NCBI RefSeq assembly: GCF_023229695.1
Contig: NZ_JALNYS010000021.1
Coordinates: forward strand, 1-55,627
DNA: 55,627 bases
Reading direction: 5' to 3'
Origin: Sulfuricurvum sp.
GTDB taxonomy: Bacteria > Campylobacterota > Campylobacteria > Campylobacterales > Sulfurimonadaceae
Position 1 is the stretch's first letter. Each line of letters starts with the position of its first letter. The position numbers and the translations under genes were made by a program. The notes beneath the pieces are model-generated. The model saw nothing but the letters and a program-made list of their open reading frames with translations, had not been told where the DNA came from and searched no databases. Of this stretch, positions 1 through 8,858 are shown piece after piece.

Positions 1-17
1 TGTACTTCAGCTCCCAG

Positions 18-94
<77 letters not shown>

Positions 95-100
95 AGATGG

Positions 101-183
<83 letters not shown>

Positions 184-242
184 ACGGCCATAATCTGGTC
201 TAACACTGATTCCGATAAAAGAAATTCCGATTTCTTCAATGG

Positions 243-316
243 TGCCGGCACGAGGATTTGAACCCCGGGCCTACTGATTACAAATCAGTTGCTCTAGCCA
301 ACTGAGCTATGCCGGC
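243..316 (-). tRNA. tRNA-Thr (anticodon TGT)
   Basis: Minus-strand cloverleaf: acceptor stem GCCGGCA/TGCCGGC, anticodon loop TTTGTAA (TGT, Thr), T-loop GGTTCAAATCC. It is the first tRNA of the cluster, directly downstream of a consensus promoter. Confidence 0.95.
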
Positions 317-336
317 ATATCCGAAATGGAGCTGAA

Positions 337-365
337 ATTATAGTAATTTTTTTTTAAAATGTCAA
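337..365 (-). promoter_or_regulatory. Consensus sigma-70 promoter of the tRNA cluster
   Basis: On the minus strand a perfect minus-35 TTGACA (365-360) and a perfect minus-10 TATAAT (342-337) are separated by exactly 17 bp. Transcription would start about 10 nt upstream of the tRNA-Thr acceptor stem. Most other promoters in this window show only the minus-10 box. Confidence 0.85.
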
Positions 366-382
366 GGCTTTTCAAAAAGAAT

Positions 383-1120
383 TTAAAAAATTGTATAAAC
401 AATCTCCGTTGCCCTCTTCATTTCTCGAATTTCACTGAACATCAGCCCCTCAATTTGAAGGGCTAAAAGCTCCTCAATTGTCTCTACACGGTGCGTTGCG
501 GCTTCTCGAAGTATAACCCCTCGATATGCTTTGGCCCAATGGCTTACAACTTTCCCCTCTTTCAAAAATTTTAACGTAGTCGTTTTATTTTTCGGTACGT
601 AAAATTTATCATAGAACCCTGCACGTAGATCTAATACCTCCTGATCGCCGATATAACGGTCCAATACATTACTGAAATACTCTTTGTAATGTTTTTCCGG
701 AACCAAAGATCCTATGAGCGATCCTTGTTTGAGTTTATAATCGGGTAAAGGGTCCCGGGCGCGAATCGGTCCGAAGAGGTTGGAAAAAAGGATGACACGA
801 TTATCCACATACGCTTGTGCGTCGCGCTCAAGACTCTTATATTGCAAATAGTCGTACGCTACTCCATCGTAACGTTCAATTGCTTTCATCGTCGGTGCTT
901 CGCGCAAAGGGGTTTTGTAACGTTCAAACTCTTTGATATTTTTAATTCCGAAAAGATCAACCAGCCGCTCATCACTCCCCTCACGAACCAATGTTTCATA
1001 CGCCTTCACTACTTCAAGCCGTTTTGAATAAAGCTCGGGAAAAATGTAGCTCTCACTGTTTATCGGAGGCAATATCCCCCCCTCTTTCTTCCCTTCACTG
1101 GGGGCGAACAGTATAACCAT
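383..1120 (-). CDS. yaaA: YaaA/UPF0246 family peroxide-stress protein
   Basis: A 245-residue protein with the family's N-terminus (ILFAPSEGKK) and conserved central segments such as LFSNLFGPIRARDPLPDYK and the basic SHWAKAYRG stretch. In E. coli YaaA lowers intracellular free iron during hydrogen peroxide stress and binds DNA; that role is known for the family and only inferred here. The ATG at 1120 has a TAAGGAT ribosome-binding site. The gene ends only 18 nt from the minus-35 of the tRNA promoter and no clear terminator is visible between them. It is separated from the cation antiporter gene by a structured repeat. Confidence 0.85.
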   Translation of the reverse strand: MVILFAPSEGKKEGGILPPINSESYIFPELYSKRLEVVKAYETLVREGSDERLVDLFGIKNIKEFERYKTPLREAPTMKAIERYDGVAYDYLQYKSLERDAQAYVDNRVILFSNLFGPIRARDPLPDYKLKQGSLIGSLVPEKHYKEYFSNVLDRYIGDQEVLDLRAGFYDKFYVPKNKTTTLKFLKEGKVVSHWAKAYRGVILREAATHRVETIEELLALQIEGLMFSEIREMKRATEIVYTIF

Positions 1121-1204
1121 AATAAATCCTTAAAATAAACGTGTATGTTGTTATTATCTGGCCTTACGTACCTTGCTTTAGTAAGTGCGTCAAGGAGAGT
1201 TAAT

Positions 1205-1281
1205 CTCGCATCCGAAAGATGCGGGTAGCTTTAGGAGGTGGTAGGGACTCTATTCTTAATGTGCATAACATCAGTTAGTAA
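1205..1281 (+). repeat. Dispersed structured repeat, type B (degenerate copy)
   Basis: A hairpin CGCATC-cgaaa-GATGCG (1207-1223) is followed by GGTAGCTTTAGGAGGT, a degenerate middle, and the tail GTGCATAACATCAGTTAG. The same hairpin arms, AGCTTYAG core and tail recur at 41,221-41,325 (inverted). The core and tail, with a different first hairpin, recur at 36,421-36,523. The tail overlaps the TAA stop of the antiporter gene (1275-1277), exactly as the 41.2 kb copy overlaps the stop of ribE. The rest of the interval up to yaaA (1121-1204) holds nothing recognisable beyond the yaaA start signals. Confidence 0.75.
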
Positions 1282-2423
1282 TAGGTAGCGATGATCGCAT
1301 AACTAAGAAAAAACATCAGATGCGAAGCCCCCTCGAAATAGTTTGTTTCACCCTCTTCGGTTGTTTTCCAGACCAAGAGGATCGTTAGCAACAATGCGCC
1401 GATCTGAAGCGGATTAAAATCAAGGGTTAGATTGATTCCCGAAAAGTGGGCCAGAAGCATCAGGATGGGTACCGTCAAAATAATCGAAACCGTCGAAGCC
1501 CCCATTGCAATATTGACGACACGCTGTATCTGATCATTACGGGCCGCGCGAACTGCCGTAAATATCTCAGGGAATACACTGATAATGGCAATAACCAATC
1601 CTGCCAATCCTGCTGAGACATGATGTTCACGAGCAATTTTCACCCCGTCGCCGGCAAAGATTTCTGCGCCCAATGCAATAATGCCGATCAGGATAAAAAT
1701 AGCGGCAAAGTTGACAGCTGTACTTAAATGTTCAAATATATAATCACTCGAGTCATTTTCATCGATCTCCCCCTCCTCCTCCTGAAGCTTCCGTTTCAAA
1801 CGAAAGAATCGGCTCCGTGCCGTTGCTTTAAAAAAATGGGTATGGGTACGGGTCTGAAAAATAAAGATAATAAGATAAAAAAGGAGCAAGACACCCGCGA
1901 TCAAATGACTCACTTGCGTTAATGATTCACTACCGTGTTCCGTTTGACTGAGCAGTCCTGGAACCAGTAAAGCGGATGAGGCAACAAACAAAACGGTACT
2001 GTAGGCGCTGGAGGTCTCTTTATTGTGTTGTTGCTGTGAAAAAGCAAGCCCCCCCAAGAATACGGCAAGGCCGAGGAGAACATTCAGATCCACAATAACA
2101 GCAGAAATAATCCCCCCCTTTACGGTCTCTAAAACTTCCGGACTATGACGCACTTCCAATAAAATTACATACAGCAAAATAATTTCTACCACAACGGCGC
2201 TAAAGGTGAGGACAAAACTGCCGTACGGTTCGTGTAGACGTTCTGAAAGAATATCGGATACTTCCGCCACGGTAAGAGAGAGTGCCGCAATACCGGCAGC
2301 GGCGAACAGAGTCGCTACCAAGCCTTCCCCTTGATGATGAAAGAAAAATGCAAGAACAACCGAAATAATCCCTACGAATATATCCCAGTAATCTTCAATA
2401 AAATAGCGAATCCGCCTGTCCAA
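1275..2423 (-). CDS. Calcium/proton antiporter of the ChaA/CaCA family
   Basis: A 382-residue integral membrane protein with about 10-11 hydrophobic segments, close to E. coli ChaA in length. The two alpha-repeat signatures of the cation/Ca2+ exchanger superfamily are present: SAVVVEIILL in the first half and GLVIAIISVFPEIFTA in the second, each with the acidic residue that binds the ion. A strongly acidic hydrophilic loop (EEEGEIDENDSSD, about residue 215) divides the halves, as in ChaA/Cax proteins. It probably exports Ca2+ (or Na+/K+) in exchange for protons across the inner membrane. It lies 9 nt downstream of mgtE on the same strand, so the two make a divalent-cation transport pair. Confidence 0.85.
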   Translation of the reverse strand: MDRRIRYFIEDYWDIFVGIISVVLAFFFHHQGEGLVATLFAAAGIAALSLTVAEVSDILSERLHEPYGSFVLTFSAVVVEIILLYVILLEVRHSPEVLETVKGGIISAVIVDLNVLLGLAVFLGGLAFSQQQHNKETSSAYSTVLFVASSALLVPGLLSQTEHGSESLTQVSHLIAGVLLLFYLIIFIFQTRTHTHFFKATARSRFFRLKRKLQEEEGEIDENDSSDYIFEHLSTAVNFAAIFILIGIIALGAEIFAGDGVKIAREHHVSAGLAGLVIAIISVFPEIFTAVRAARNDQIQRVVNIAMGASTVSIILTVPILMLLAHFSGINLTLDFNPLQIGALLLTILLVWKTTEEGETNYFEGASHLMFFLSYAIIATYY

Positions 2424-2432
2424 AAGTTATCC

Positions 2433-3785
2433 TTATAGTAAAATGATCGTTGCCAGCCCTAAAAAGCTGAAAAAACCAACAATGTCAGTCACCGTTGTCA
2501 AAATGACAGTTGAACCGATTGCCGGATCAATACCTGCCCGTCGAAGACCTAATGGGATAATAGTACCGAAAAATCCTGCAAAAAAGAGATTAATAATCAT
2601 CGATAACGCGATAACCAAGCCGAGTAAAGGGATATGAAACCACGCATAAGCAACGCCGCCGATAAGAGCGGCAAAGATGATACCGTTAATCAACGCTAAA
2701 AGAACTTCACGTTTTATCGTAGCATACGCTTCTCGCCCCTCAATTTCTCCAAGGGCAATTTTACGTACCGTTACCGTCAAGGTCTGAGTCCCCGCATTTC
2801 CCCCCATTGATGCGACAATCGGCATTAAAATAGCCAATGCGACGATCGCTTCAATCGTTGCATCGAACATTCCGATAACAACTGAAGCGGCTATTGCTGT
2901 AATCAAATTGATTGCAAGCCAAATGGCACGATGCTTTCCGATGCTCCAAAGCTCTTCATCCTGTTCGGCTTCATCATTGACTCCGGCCATGTGGTAAATC
3001 TGCTCAGTAGCCCGCTCTTCCATGACATCATGAATGTCATCGGCCGTAATCCTTCCAAGGAGAATCTGATTCTCATCCACAACCCCTAACGTATTGAGAT
3101 TATAATTGGCAAATACTTCGACGACATCGTAAATATCATCGTGTGCATGTACGTGAAGGGTATTGTGTCCATCATGGAGAATATCCCGATACAATTCATG
3201 CGGTTCGTGTAAAATCAAGTCCTCCAACAAAATCGCACCGATCAGTCGCCGATGTTTATCGACGACAAAGACCTGATGAACGTTATCAATCAACGCTTCG
3301 GCTTTCATCATCCGAAGACGTTTGATTGAGGCTCCCACATTTTCATCCGTATTGGCTTCAAAAAGCTCGGTTTGCATGTAAGCACCCGCTTCATTGTCAC
3401 CGTAGGAAATAAGCGTTTCAATGGTTGCACGATCATCATCCGAGAGTCGGGAAAGAACCTCTTCTGCGAGATCTTCATCCATCTCTTCAATACTTTGGAT
3501 CAGATCGGCCGCATCATCTGTATCAAGTTCTGCCGCAAGATCGGCCAACCCTTCAGCCCCAAGCTGCTCATAGGCCTCTTCCATATGCTGCTGCGGCATT
3601 TCCAGCAACACTTCCGCCAAAATATCTTTGGGAAGGGTTTCTAAGGTTTTTGCATACAGTTCTTCGTCTTCATCATGAAGAGTTTTCAACAAACTGGCGA
3701 TTTCATACGTATGAACGCTTTCGTCAATCCCTTCGTTGTAGAGCGTAACACGATTGTTAATCGATTCCAGTACGTTTTCAATCAT
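2433..3785 (-). CDS. mgtE: Magnesium transporter MgtE
   Basis: A 450-residue protein with the full MgtE architecture: an N-terminal MgtE_N superhelical domain (residues about 30-135, with the acidic ELDTDDAADLI segment), a CBS domain pair (about 140-260) that senses cytosolic Mg2+, a plug helix, and a five-helix membrane domain carrying the signature MGGNAGTQTLT. It imports Mg2+, gated by intracellular Mg2+, as a dimer in the inner membrane. Its start overlaps the end of the upstream radical SAM gene by 8 nt, suggesting translational coupling, and the Ca2+/H+ antiporter follows directly. Confidence 0.95.
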   Translation of the reverse strand: MIENVLESINNRVTLYNEGIDESVHTYEIASLLKTLHDEDEELYAKTLETLPKDILAEVLLEMPQQHMEEAYEQLGAEGLADLAAELDTDDAADLIQSIEEMDEDLAEEVLSRLSDDDRATIETLISYGDNEAGAYMQTELFEANTDENVGASIKRLRMMKAEALIDNVHQVFVVDKHRRLIGAILLEDLILHEPHELYRDILHDGHNTLHVHAHDDIYDVVEVFANYNLNTLGVVDENQILLGRITADDIHDVMEERATEQIYHMAGVNDEAEQDEELWSIGKHRAIWLAINLITAIAASVVIGMFDATIEAIVALAILMPIVASMGGNAGTQTLTVTVRKIALGEIEGREAYATIKREVLLALINGIIFAALIGGVAYAWFHIPLLGLVIALSMIINLFFAGFFGTIIPLGLRRAGIDPAIGSTVILTTVTDIVGFFSFLGLATIILL

Positions 3786-4665
3786 GTTGGTTCCTTAAGA
3801 TAAATCGCTCTTTATAGCTGCACTTTCGGCACAATTCCTCGACCGCGAGTCCTTTTAAAAAACCTTGTACCATTGCCTCGGAACGTTTTGATTGGAGAAT
3901 TTTACCCAAATTTGTATCATGGAGATTACCCAGTTCCATAATTCCCTCACCGTCCAGACAGCACGGCACCACTCTCCCATCCGAGAGAATGGCGATTTGG
4001 CCGCTAAGTCCGTGGCAGTATCCGTCTGCGACCCTATCGTTTGTCAAACTGGGCCACTCAAAATAGCGGTCAAAATGGAGCAAAATTTTAGAAGCCAGCC
4101 GAATCGATTGACGTTCGCCGCTGACCTGACTTTCGATTACCCCTTTTCCTAAACCAAAATGCTCTTCGAGTTTCCGAAAAAGCTGCTTGTTGAACCCCTT
4201 TTCACTGTAGGTATCATCTAAATTCCAAACTCTAAGATTGATAAAAACATCCTTTTTACCCCCTAATTTATCGTCACAGAGGTGTAAAATAGGTTCTAAA
4301 TACGCTTCAAAACTTCGCGAAATGCTGTTTTTATTGAAACTATTCAATGAAATATTGATTTGTTTGACTGCCGGATGAAAACAAGTTTCTCTTCGTGATG
4401 CATCCAGATAAAATCCGCTGGTCGTAATCGTCACCCTAAACCCCAACCGATCTGCACTGTCCAAATACCCATTGAGATTGGAGAGGACCATCGGATCACC
4501 CATGACATGAAGAGCAACCTCTTTGGTATACGGATGAAGCTCATTTAAAACCGATTCAAAAAAGGGTAAATCCATTGTGTGCGACGGTTGAGCTTTCGGA
4601 GGGCAGAAACTGCATGCCAAACCGCAGATATTCGTCACTTCAATATAGACACGGTGAAATTTCAT
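3778..4665 (-). CDS. Radical SAM/SPASM domain protein of unknown substrate
   Basis: A 295-residue protein with the radical SAM 4Fe-4S motif CxxxCxxC at C14, C18 and C21, a glycine-rich SAM-binding stretch, and a C-terminal cysteine-rich SPASM-like region (CCLDGEG and CRKCSYKERF) that would hold auxiliary clusters. Such enzymes cleave SAM to a 5'-deoxyadenosyl radical, often to modify peptides or cofactors, but nothing here identifies the substrate and no short precursor peptide was seen next to it. It overlaps mgtE by 8 nt. A structured repeat lies just upstream of its ribosome-binding site (AAAGGATT). Confidence 0.8.
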   Translation of the reverse strand: MKFHRVYIEVTNICGLACSFCPPKAQPSHTMDLPFFESVLNELHPYTKEVALHVMGDPMVLSNLNGYLDSADRLGFRVTITTSGFYLDASRRETCFHPAVKQINISLNSFNKNSISRSFEAYLEPILHLCDDKLGGKKDVFINLRVWNLDDTYSEKGFNKQLFRKLEEHFGLGKGVIESQVSGERQSIRLASKILLHFDRYFEWPSLTNDRVADGYCHGLSGQIAILSDGRVVPCCLDGEGIMELGNLHDTNLGKILQSKRSEAMVQGFLKGLAVEELCRKCSYKERFILRNQHD

Positions 4666-4675
4666 AAAAAATCCT

Positions 4676-4745
4676 TTGTACGCTTCCGGAGCTAACCCCC
4701 GAAAGCTACGCTAACACTAAGTTCTCTTCAGCAGAGAGCTCACGT
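4676..4745 (-). repeat. Dispersed structured repeat in the divergent radical SAM / thioredoxin spacer
   Basis: Read on the minus strand: hairpin CTCTCTGCTGAAGAGA, then ACTTAGTGTTAGCGTAGC, then a second hairpin around TTTCGGGGGTTAGCTCCGGAA, ending GCGT. The AGTG...TAGCGTAGC core is shared with the 91-bp tandem repeat at 55.4 kb (AGTGCCATAGCGGCTAGCGTAGC form). It forms the 5' leader of the radical SAM gene. Confidence 0.55.
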
Positions 4746-4781
4746 GCAGTGTAACCGCACTCTTATATTTTTTCTCTGTGA

Positions 4782-4787
4782 TACAAT
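4782..4787 (+). promoter_or_regulatory. Minus-10 box of the thioredoxin gene
   Basis: TACAAT preceded by TGTGA, an extended minus-10 form. It lies only 7 nt before the ATG at 4795, so the transcript would start at or within a base or two of the start codon (a leaderless mRNA). No minus-35 is evident. Confidence 0.5.
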
Positions 4788-4794
4788 TGCGTTT

Positions 4795-5124
4795 ATGCAA
4801 ACTTTACAAACCATTCAACAAGCACTTAACGATCATGATGCACTAATGCTCTATTTCAGCGCACCGATGTGCAATGTCTGCCATGCGCTCAAACCCAAAC
4901 TGATTGAAGCTATTTCCGCCGAATTTCCGACGTTTGTTATCGAGAGTATCGATATCTCTGAAACACCTGAAATCAGTTCCCACTTTAGTGTATTTACCAT
5001 TCCGACCGTACTGATCTATTTTCAAGGGCGGGAATTTTTACGCAAAAGCCGCCATATGAGTGTCGGTGAAGTTGTTGAATCGATCCGAAGACCTTATAAC
5101 ATTATGCTAACGCCATCGGAATAA
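4795..5124 (+). CDS. Thioredoxin-family protein
   Basis: A 109-residue single thioredoxin fold. The redox motif is CNVC (C26-C29) instead of the classical CGPC, followed by the cis-proline segment FTIPTVLIYFQG. It probably reduces or exchanges disulfides in the cytoplasm, since there is no signal peptide. The ATG at 4795 is chosen over an in-frame GTG at 4744: a minus-10 box lies between the two, and residues upstream of the ATG do not resemble the family. It stands alone between divergent and convergent neighbours. Confidence 0.8.
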   Translation: MQTLQTIQQALNDHDALMLYFSAPMCNVCHALKPKLIEAISAEFPTFVIESIDISETPEISSHFSVFTIPTVLIYFQGREFLRKSRHMSVGEVVESIRRPYNIMLTPSE

Positions 5125-5206
5125 AATCCCGACAGGTTACGTGAACACCGGGTTTCACCCCGTAGGCACTTCGCCCTCGGCGGGATGCCCAGCGCATTCT
5201 GCGCTT
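5125..5206 (-). repeat. Divergent member of the structured intergenic repeats
   Basis: On the minus strand: hairpin AGCGCAGAATGCGCT directly after the stop of the SpoU methylase gene, then GGGCATCCCGCCGAGGGC, then a hairpin CGGGGTGAAACCCGG and the tail GTTCACGTAACC, similar to the GCGTAACATC tail of type B. It fills the whole convergent spacer and may act as a bidirectional terminator. Confidence 0.45.
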
Positions 5207-5959
5207 TCACGGTAAAAAGCTGACGATCCCTGCCGTCACGGCGACATTCAGCGATTCGACGCCGCGATGCATCGGTATCGATATCTGATGCGTTGACGCG
5301 TCCATCACCTCCCTACTCACCCCTTCGCTCTCATTGCCCAAAACAAAAATTGCCCGTTTCGGAATTTTTAGGGAATAGATATCATCCGCTGCATGGGAAG
5401 AGAGTGTGATTATTGCCGTATCCGGGATCTCTAAAATCTCACTCAGATCGTTGCAGTAATAAATCGGCATTTTAAACAGGGTCCCCGCACTCGCTTTCAT
5501 CACCAGAGGAGAGAGTTTGGTACTGTTACGGCGGGGTAAAATCAAACCATCAATCTTACTTGCCGCTGCGGAACGGATAATCATCCCGAGGTTTTGGGGA
5601 TTGTTGATCCCATCCAAGGCCAAAAAACGAAATCCGTCTCGAAACTCTTTACGGATTACGTGGGCATGTCGATAATTGGCCGATCGTACATCGATCGCCA
5701 CCCCTTGATCCTGAGCACTGTTCTTTGAAATGCGCGACAAAGCCTCTTTGGAGTGGTATTTGATTTCGATCCCCCGCATCTGTGCAAGAGAAAGAATCTC
5801 TTCGATCGTCTCGTCACTGCGGTTGCTTTTGGAGAGGTGAAGTTTATGAACCTCTGCCGTATCATCGCGTAACACTTCTACGGCAACATTGCGCCCGTAC
5901 AATGTGATCAAGGAGTCGAAAAACGCTTTTTTTTCTAAATACTCAGGGGAATCATCCAT
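5207..5959 (-). CDS. TrmH/SpoU-family 2'-O-ribose RNA methyltransferase
   Basis: A 250-residue protein with an N-terminal SpoU substrate-binding domain (to about residue 95) and a SPOUT knot domain carrying the three family motifs: NPQNLGMIIRSA, FVLGNESEGVS and ESLNVAVTAGI. These bind SAM and catalyse 2'-O-methylation of a ribose in rRNA or tRNA. It is one of two such proteins in the window (the other is at 19,589). This one's target cannot be assigned from sequence, because RlmB and TrmL/TrmH types share the motifs. The C-terminus is short (VSFLP) and stops at the edge of a structured repeat. A spacer repeat separates it from tkt upstream. Confidence 0.85.
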   Translation of the reverse strand: MDDSPEYLEKKAFFDSLITLYGRNVAVEVLRDDTAEVHKLHLSKSNRSDETIEEILSLAQMRGIEIKYHSKEALSRISKNSAQDQGVAIDVRSANYRHAHVIRKEFRDGFRFLALDGINNPQNLGMIIRSAAASKIDGLILPRRNSTKLSPLVMKASAGTLFKMPIYYCNDLSEILEIPDTAIITLSSHAADDIYSLKIPKRAIFVLGNESEGVSREVMDASTHQISIPMHRGVESLNVAVTAGIVSFLP

Positions 5960-5967
5960 TTTTATCC

Positions 5968-6045
5968 TTCTATATGCAAAAGGAATACCATCCCTTTAGC
6001 TGCGTTAGCCGCTAAGGCGCTGAAGTTTGCCCCGTACGAGGTAGA
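5968..6045 (-). repeat. Dispersed structured repeat, type A, between tkt and the SpoU methylase
   Basis: Minus-strand reading: TACCTCGTACGGGGCAAACTTCAG, then CGCCTTAGCGGCTAACGCAGC, then hairpin AAAGGGATGGTATTCCTTT. It matches the 55.4 kb unit (CCTCGTAAGAGGCAAGCTTCAG, then GCCATAGCGGCTAGCGTAGC). It starts 2 nt after the tkt stop and ends just before the ribosome-binding site of the next gene. Confidence 0.65.
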
Positions 6046-6047
6046 AA

Positions 6048-7967
6048 TTAAATTTTCGATGCAATCGCTTCGGCGGTAAAGCCGAAGCGTTCAAACAGCT
6101 GGTCTGCCGGAGCACTTGCTCCGAAACTCTCCATCGCTATGAGCGTATCGGCGAACCGATACCATTCCAATCCACGAGCCGCTTCGATCGCTACTTTTTT
6201 GGTTGAAGGCTTGATAATCGAATCGATATAGCTTTGCGGTTGATCCATTAAAAGGTCAAAACAAGGGACACTGACAACATTCGCTTTAATCCCTTGCTCC
6301 GCAAGGAGCTGTGCCGTTTCAAGTGCCAAAGAGACCTCAGAACCCGAAGCCATTAATGTTACACCGGCATTCACCTCTTCTACAATTAAATATCCGCCGT
6401 TTTCAACATCCCCTTTAACCGGATTCGGTAGCAAAGGCAGATTCTGACGAGAACAGACAAATGCGGATGGTGAATGTTTCATTAACAGCGCTTTTTGCCA
6501 GCATTTGACATTTTCTGTGCCGTCGGCAGGGCGATAAACATAGAAATTCGGCACGGCACGAAATTGGCTCAAATGCTCGATCGGCTGATGGGTCGGTCCA
6601 TCTTCTCCGACACCGATACTGTCATGCGTCCAGATGAAAAATTGCTGAATCCCCGAAAGTGCCGCGATCCGCGCCGCAGGTTTAAGATAGTCGCTGAAAA
6701 CGAAAAATGTTGCACTGAACGGCATCAACGGACCATAAAGGGCCATTGCGTTGGTAATGGAGGCCATTGCATGTTCACGAATCCCAAAATGGATATTTTT
6801 ACCCTTCGGAAAATCTCCCATATCTTTCAATTCTGTTTTGTTGGATGGACCTAAGTCGGCGGACCCCCCTAAAAACCCCGGAATCGCTTTGGCCAGCGCA
6901 TTTAGAATCGTTCCGTTAGTATTGCGGGTTGCATCTGCTTTTTCAAATACAGGCCACTGAATACGGCTGAAATCAGGATTAACAAGTTGTTCATATGCTT
7001 CATTTTGTTCACTTAAAGGGAGTTCTTTAAGACGATGGTTCCATTCACGCTCAGCTAAATCCCCTTTCTCAATTGCACATCGAAAACGCTCCATTACATC
7101 ATCGCTCACCGCAAATGTTGCCTCAGGATCAAATCCCGCCTGAATTTTTGCCGCTTTAATCACATCCTGACCCAATGGAGCACCGTGAGCATGATGAGAC
7201 CCTTCCATCTTGTCACCGCCTTTGGCAATGACGGTATTGGCAATAATCAAAACGGGGCGTTTGATCATTTTCGCTTGGGTAATTGCACCGTCAATCTCAT
7301 CAAAATTGTGACCGTCAATCTCTAAAACCGCCCAATTTTGAGATTCAAAACGATCTCGAATATTTTCGCTAATACTCAATTGTGTTGATCCCTCGATGGT
7401 TATTTGATTCGAATCAAAAATCAGAATCAAATTATCCAATCCAAGATGTCCGGCAATCGAACACGCTTCGTAGCTGATCCCCTCTTCGAGATCTCCGTCT
7501 CCACACAGACAATAAACACGATGATCGATCAACGACGCGGTTTCCGAATTGACTTTATTTCCGACATACGCCGAAGCCATCGCAAATCCAACCGCATTCG
7601 CCACACCCTGCCCCAAAGGACCTGTCGTAATTTCAATCCCGGCTGTATGAGCGTACTCAGGATGGCCCGGAGTGGCTGAATCCAGCTGACGGAATTTTTT
7701 GAGATCATCAATCTCAAGCCCGTATCCCCAAAGATGATAAAGTGAATAAATGAGACCGGTACCGTGTCCGCCGGAAAAAACGAGTCGGTCGCGGTTCAGC
7801 CATTTCGGATTTTTCGGATTATGGGAAAGATGCTCAGACAAAACCACCGCAATATCGGCCAACCCCATCGGAGCGCCCGGATGGCCCGAATTTGCCTGCT
7901 GTACCATATCTGCCGCTAAAAATCGAATCGTATCTGCCATTTTTTGGCGCATTGCATTACTCATCAT
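6048..7967 (-). CDS. tkt: Transketolase
   Basis: A 639-residue thiamine diphosphate enzyme with the three transketolase domains. Visible signatures are NSGHPGAPMG near the N-terminus, the ThDP motif beginning at CGDGDLEEG, HDSIGVGEDGPTHQP in the pyrimidine domain, and a C-terminal domain (ASGSEVSLALE). It interconverts ketose and aldose phosphates in the non-oxidative pentose phosphate pathway. The ATG lies 1 nt after the ispA stop with AAGGA ahead of it; the following in-frame ATG is equally possible. The order ispA-tkt is conserved with Campylobacter. Confidence 0.95.
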   Translation of the reverse strand: MMSNAMRQKMADTIRFLAADMVQQANSGHPGAPMGLADIAVVLSEHLSHNPKNPKWLNRDRLVFSGGHGTGLIYSLYHLWGYGLEIDDLKKFRQLDSATPGHPEYAHTAGIEITTGPLGQGVANAVGFAMASAYVGNKVNSETASLIDHRVYCLCGDGDLEEGISYEACSIAGHLGLDNLILIFDSNQITIEGSTQLSISENIRDRFESQNWAVLEIDGHNFDEIDGAITQAKMIKRPVLIIANTVIAKGGDKMEGSHHAHGAPLGQDVIKAAKIQAGFDPEATFAVSDDVMERFRCAIEKGDLAEREWNHRLKELPLSEQNEAYEQLVNPDFSRIQWPVFEKADATRNTNGTILNALAKAIPGFLGGSADLGPSNKTELKDMGDFPKGKNIHFGIREHAMASITNAMALYGPLMPFSATFFVFSDYLKPAARIAALSGIQQFFIWTHDSIGVGEDGPTHQPIEHLSQFRAVPNFYVYRPADGTENVKCWQKALLMKHSPSAFVCSRQNLPLLPNPVKGDVENGGYLIVEEVNAGVTLMASGSEVSLALETAQLLAEQGIKANVVSVPCFDLLMDQPQSYIDSIIKPSTKKVAIEAARGLEWYRFADTLIAMESFGASAPADQLFERFGFTAEAIASKI

Positions 7968-8816
7968 CTAGTCCTTATGTCTGTTAATATAGTGGGTAAG
8001 TGTTGGTGACAATTCACCGTGCAAATTTTCATCAAAACTTTTCATCTGTTTTAAAAGTTTTTCTGCCAAAGAATCGGCCTCTTGCATTGCCGTTTCAAAT
8101 CCAAGCAACGTGACAAAACTGTTTTTCGCTCCATCTGCCTGTGTCGTTTTCCCTGCCTCTTCGGCACTCATCGTCACATCCAAGATATCATCTTGTATCT
8201 GAAATAAAAGCCCCAAATCAATACCGAAGTCATACAGTAGAGCGGCCATCTCTTCTCGCCCTGCAATGATGGCACCCATTTTAAGGGATGCGGCAATTAA
8301 CATTCCGGTTTTATGGATATGCAGTATCTTGACCTGTTCCGGATCAAGCCGCTGATGTTCAAAATAACAATCAATTGCTTGTCCCAGCACCATCCCGCCT
8401 AAACCGCCGTTTGTCGAAAGTTCCCGTATCAGCCTGACGATGATTTTATCACTGAACGGCGCGTTGGAAAGGAGTTCAAAAGCATAGGTATTCAATGCAT
8501 CCCCGACGAGTATTGCCGTGACTTCATCATAGGTTTTATGGAGAGTCGGAATACCGCGTCGTAACGAAGCATTATCCATCGCCGGCAGATCATCATGTAT
8601 CAGTGAATACGTATGCAATACCTCTATTGCCAAGGCAACGTGGTAGGCACTCTCCAAAAGAAGGGGATTATAAGCACGTACTACACCCAGTAAAAGTGCA
8701 GGACGAAACCGTTTCCCCCCCCCTTTTAGCATTTGACGCAAGGCATTTTCATAATGGGGATGGATACTGGGGGCACTGGGTAAATGTGCCGATAAGAAAG
8801 CTTCAAAACGCTCCAT
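7968..8816 (-). CDS. ispA: Farnesyl/geranylgeranyl diphosphate synthase
   Basis: A 282-residue short-chain trans-prenyltransferase. The first aspartate-rich motif is DDLPAMD with its LIHDD context, GGKRFRPAL lies upstream, and the second aspartate motif is QIQDDILD. It condenses isopentenyl diphosphate with allylic diphosphates to C15 or C20 chains that feed undecaprenyl phosphate and quinone synthesis. Chain length cannot be fixed by eye. It is 2 nt or less from tkt and 42 nt downstream of ybaB, in the same transcription direction. Confidence 0.92.
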   Translation of the reverse strand: MERFEAFLSAHLPSAPSIHPHYENALRQMLKGGGKRFRPALLLGVVRAYNPLLLESAYHVALAIEVLHTYSLIHDDLPAMDNASLRRGIPTLHKTYDEVTAILVGDALNTYAFELLSNAPFSDKIIVRLIRELSTNGGLGGMVLGQAIDCYFEHQRLDPEQVKILHIHKTGMLIAASLKMGAIIAGREEMAALLYDFGIDLGLLFQIQDDILDVTMSAEEAGKTTQADGAKNSFVTLLGFETAMQEADSLAEKLLKQMKSFDENLHGELSPTLTHYINRHKD

Positions 8817-8858
8817 GATTCCCCACTGTTTTTTAGTGAAATTTTACCACGATGGAGC

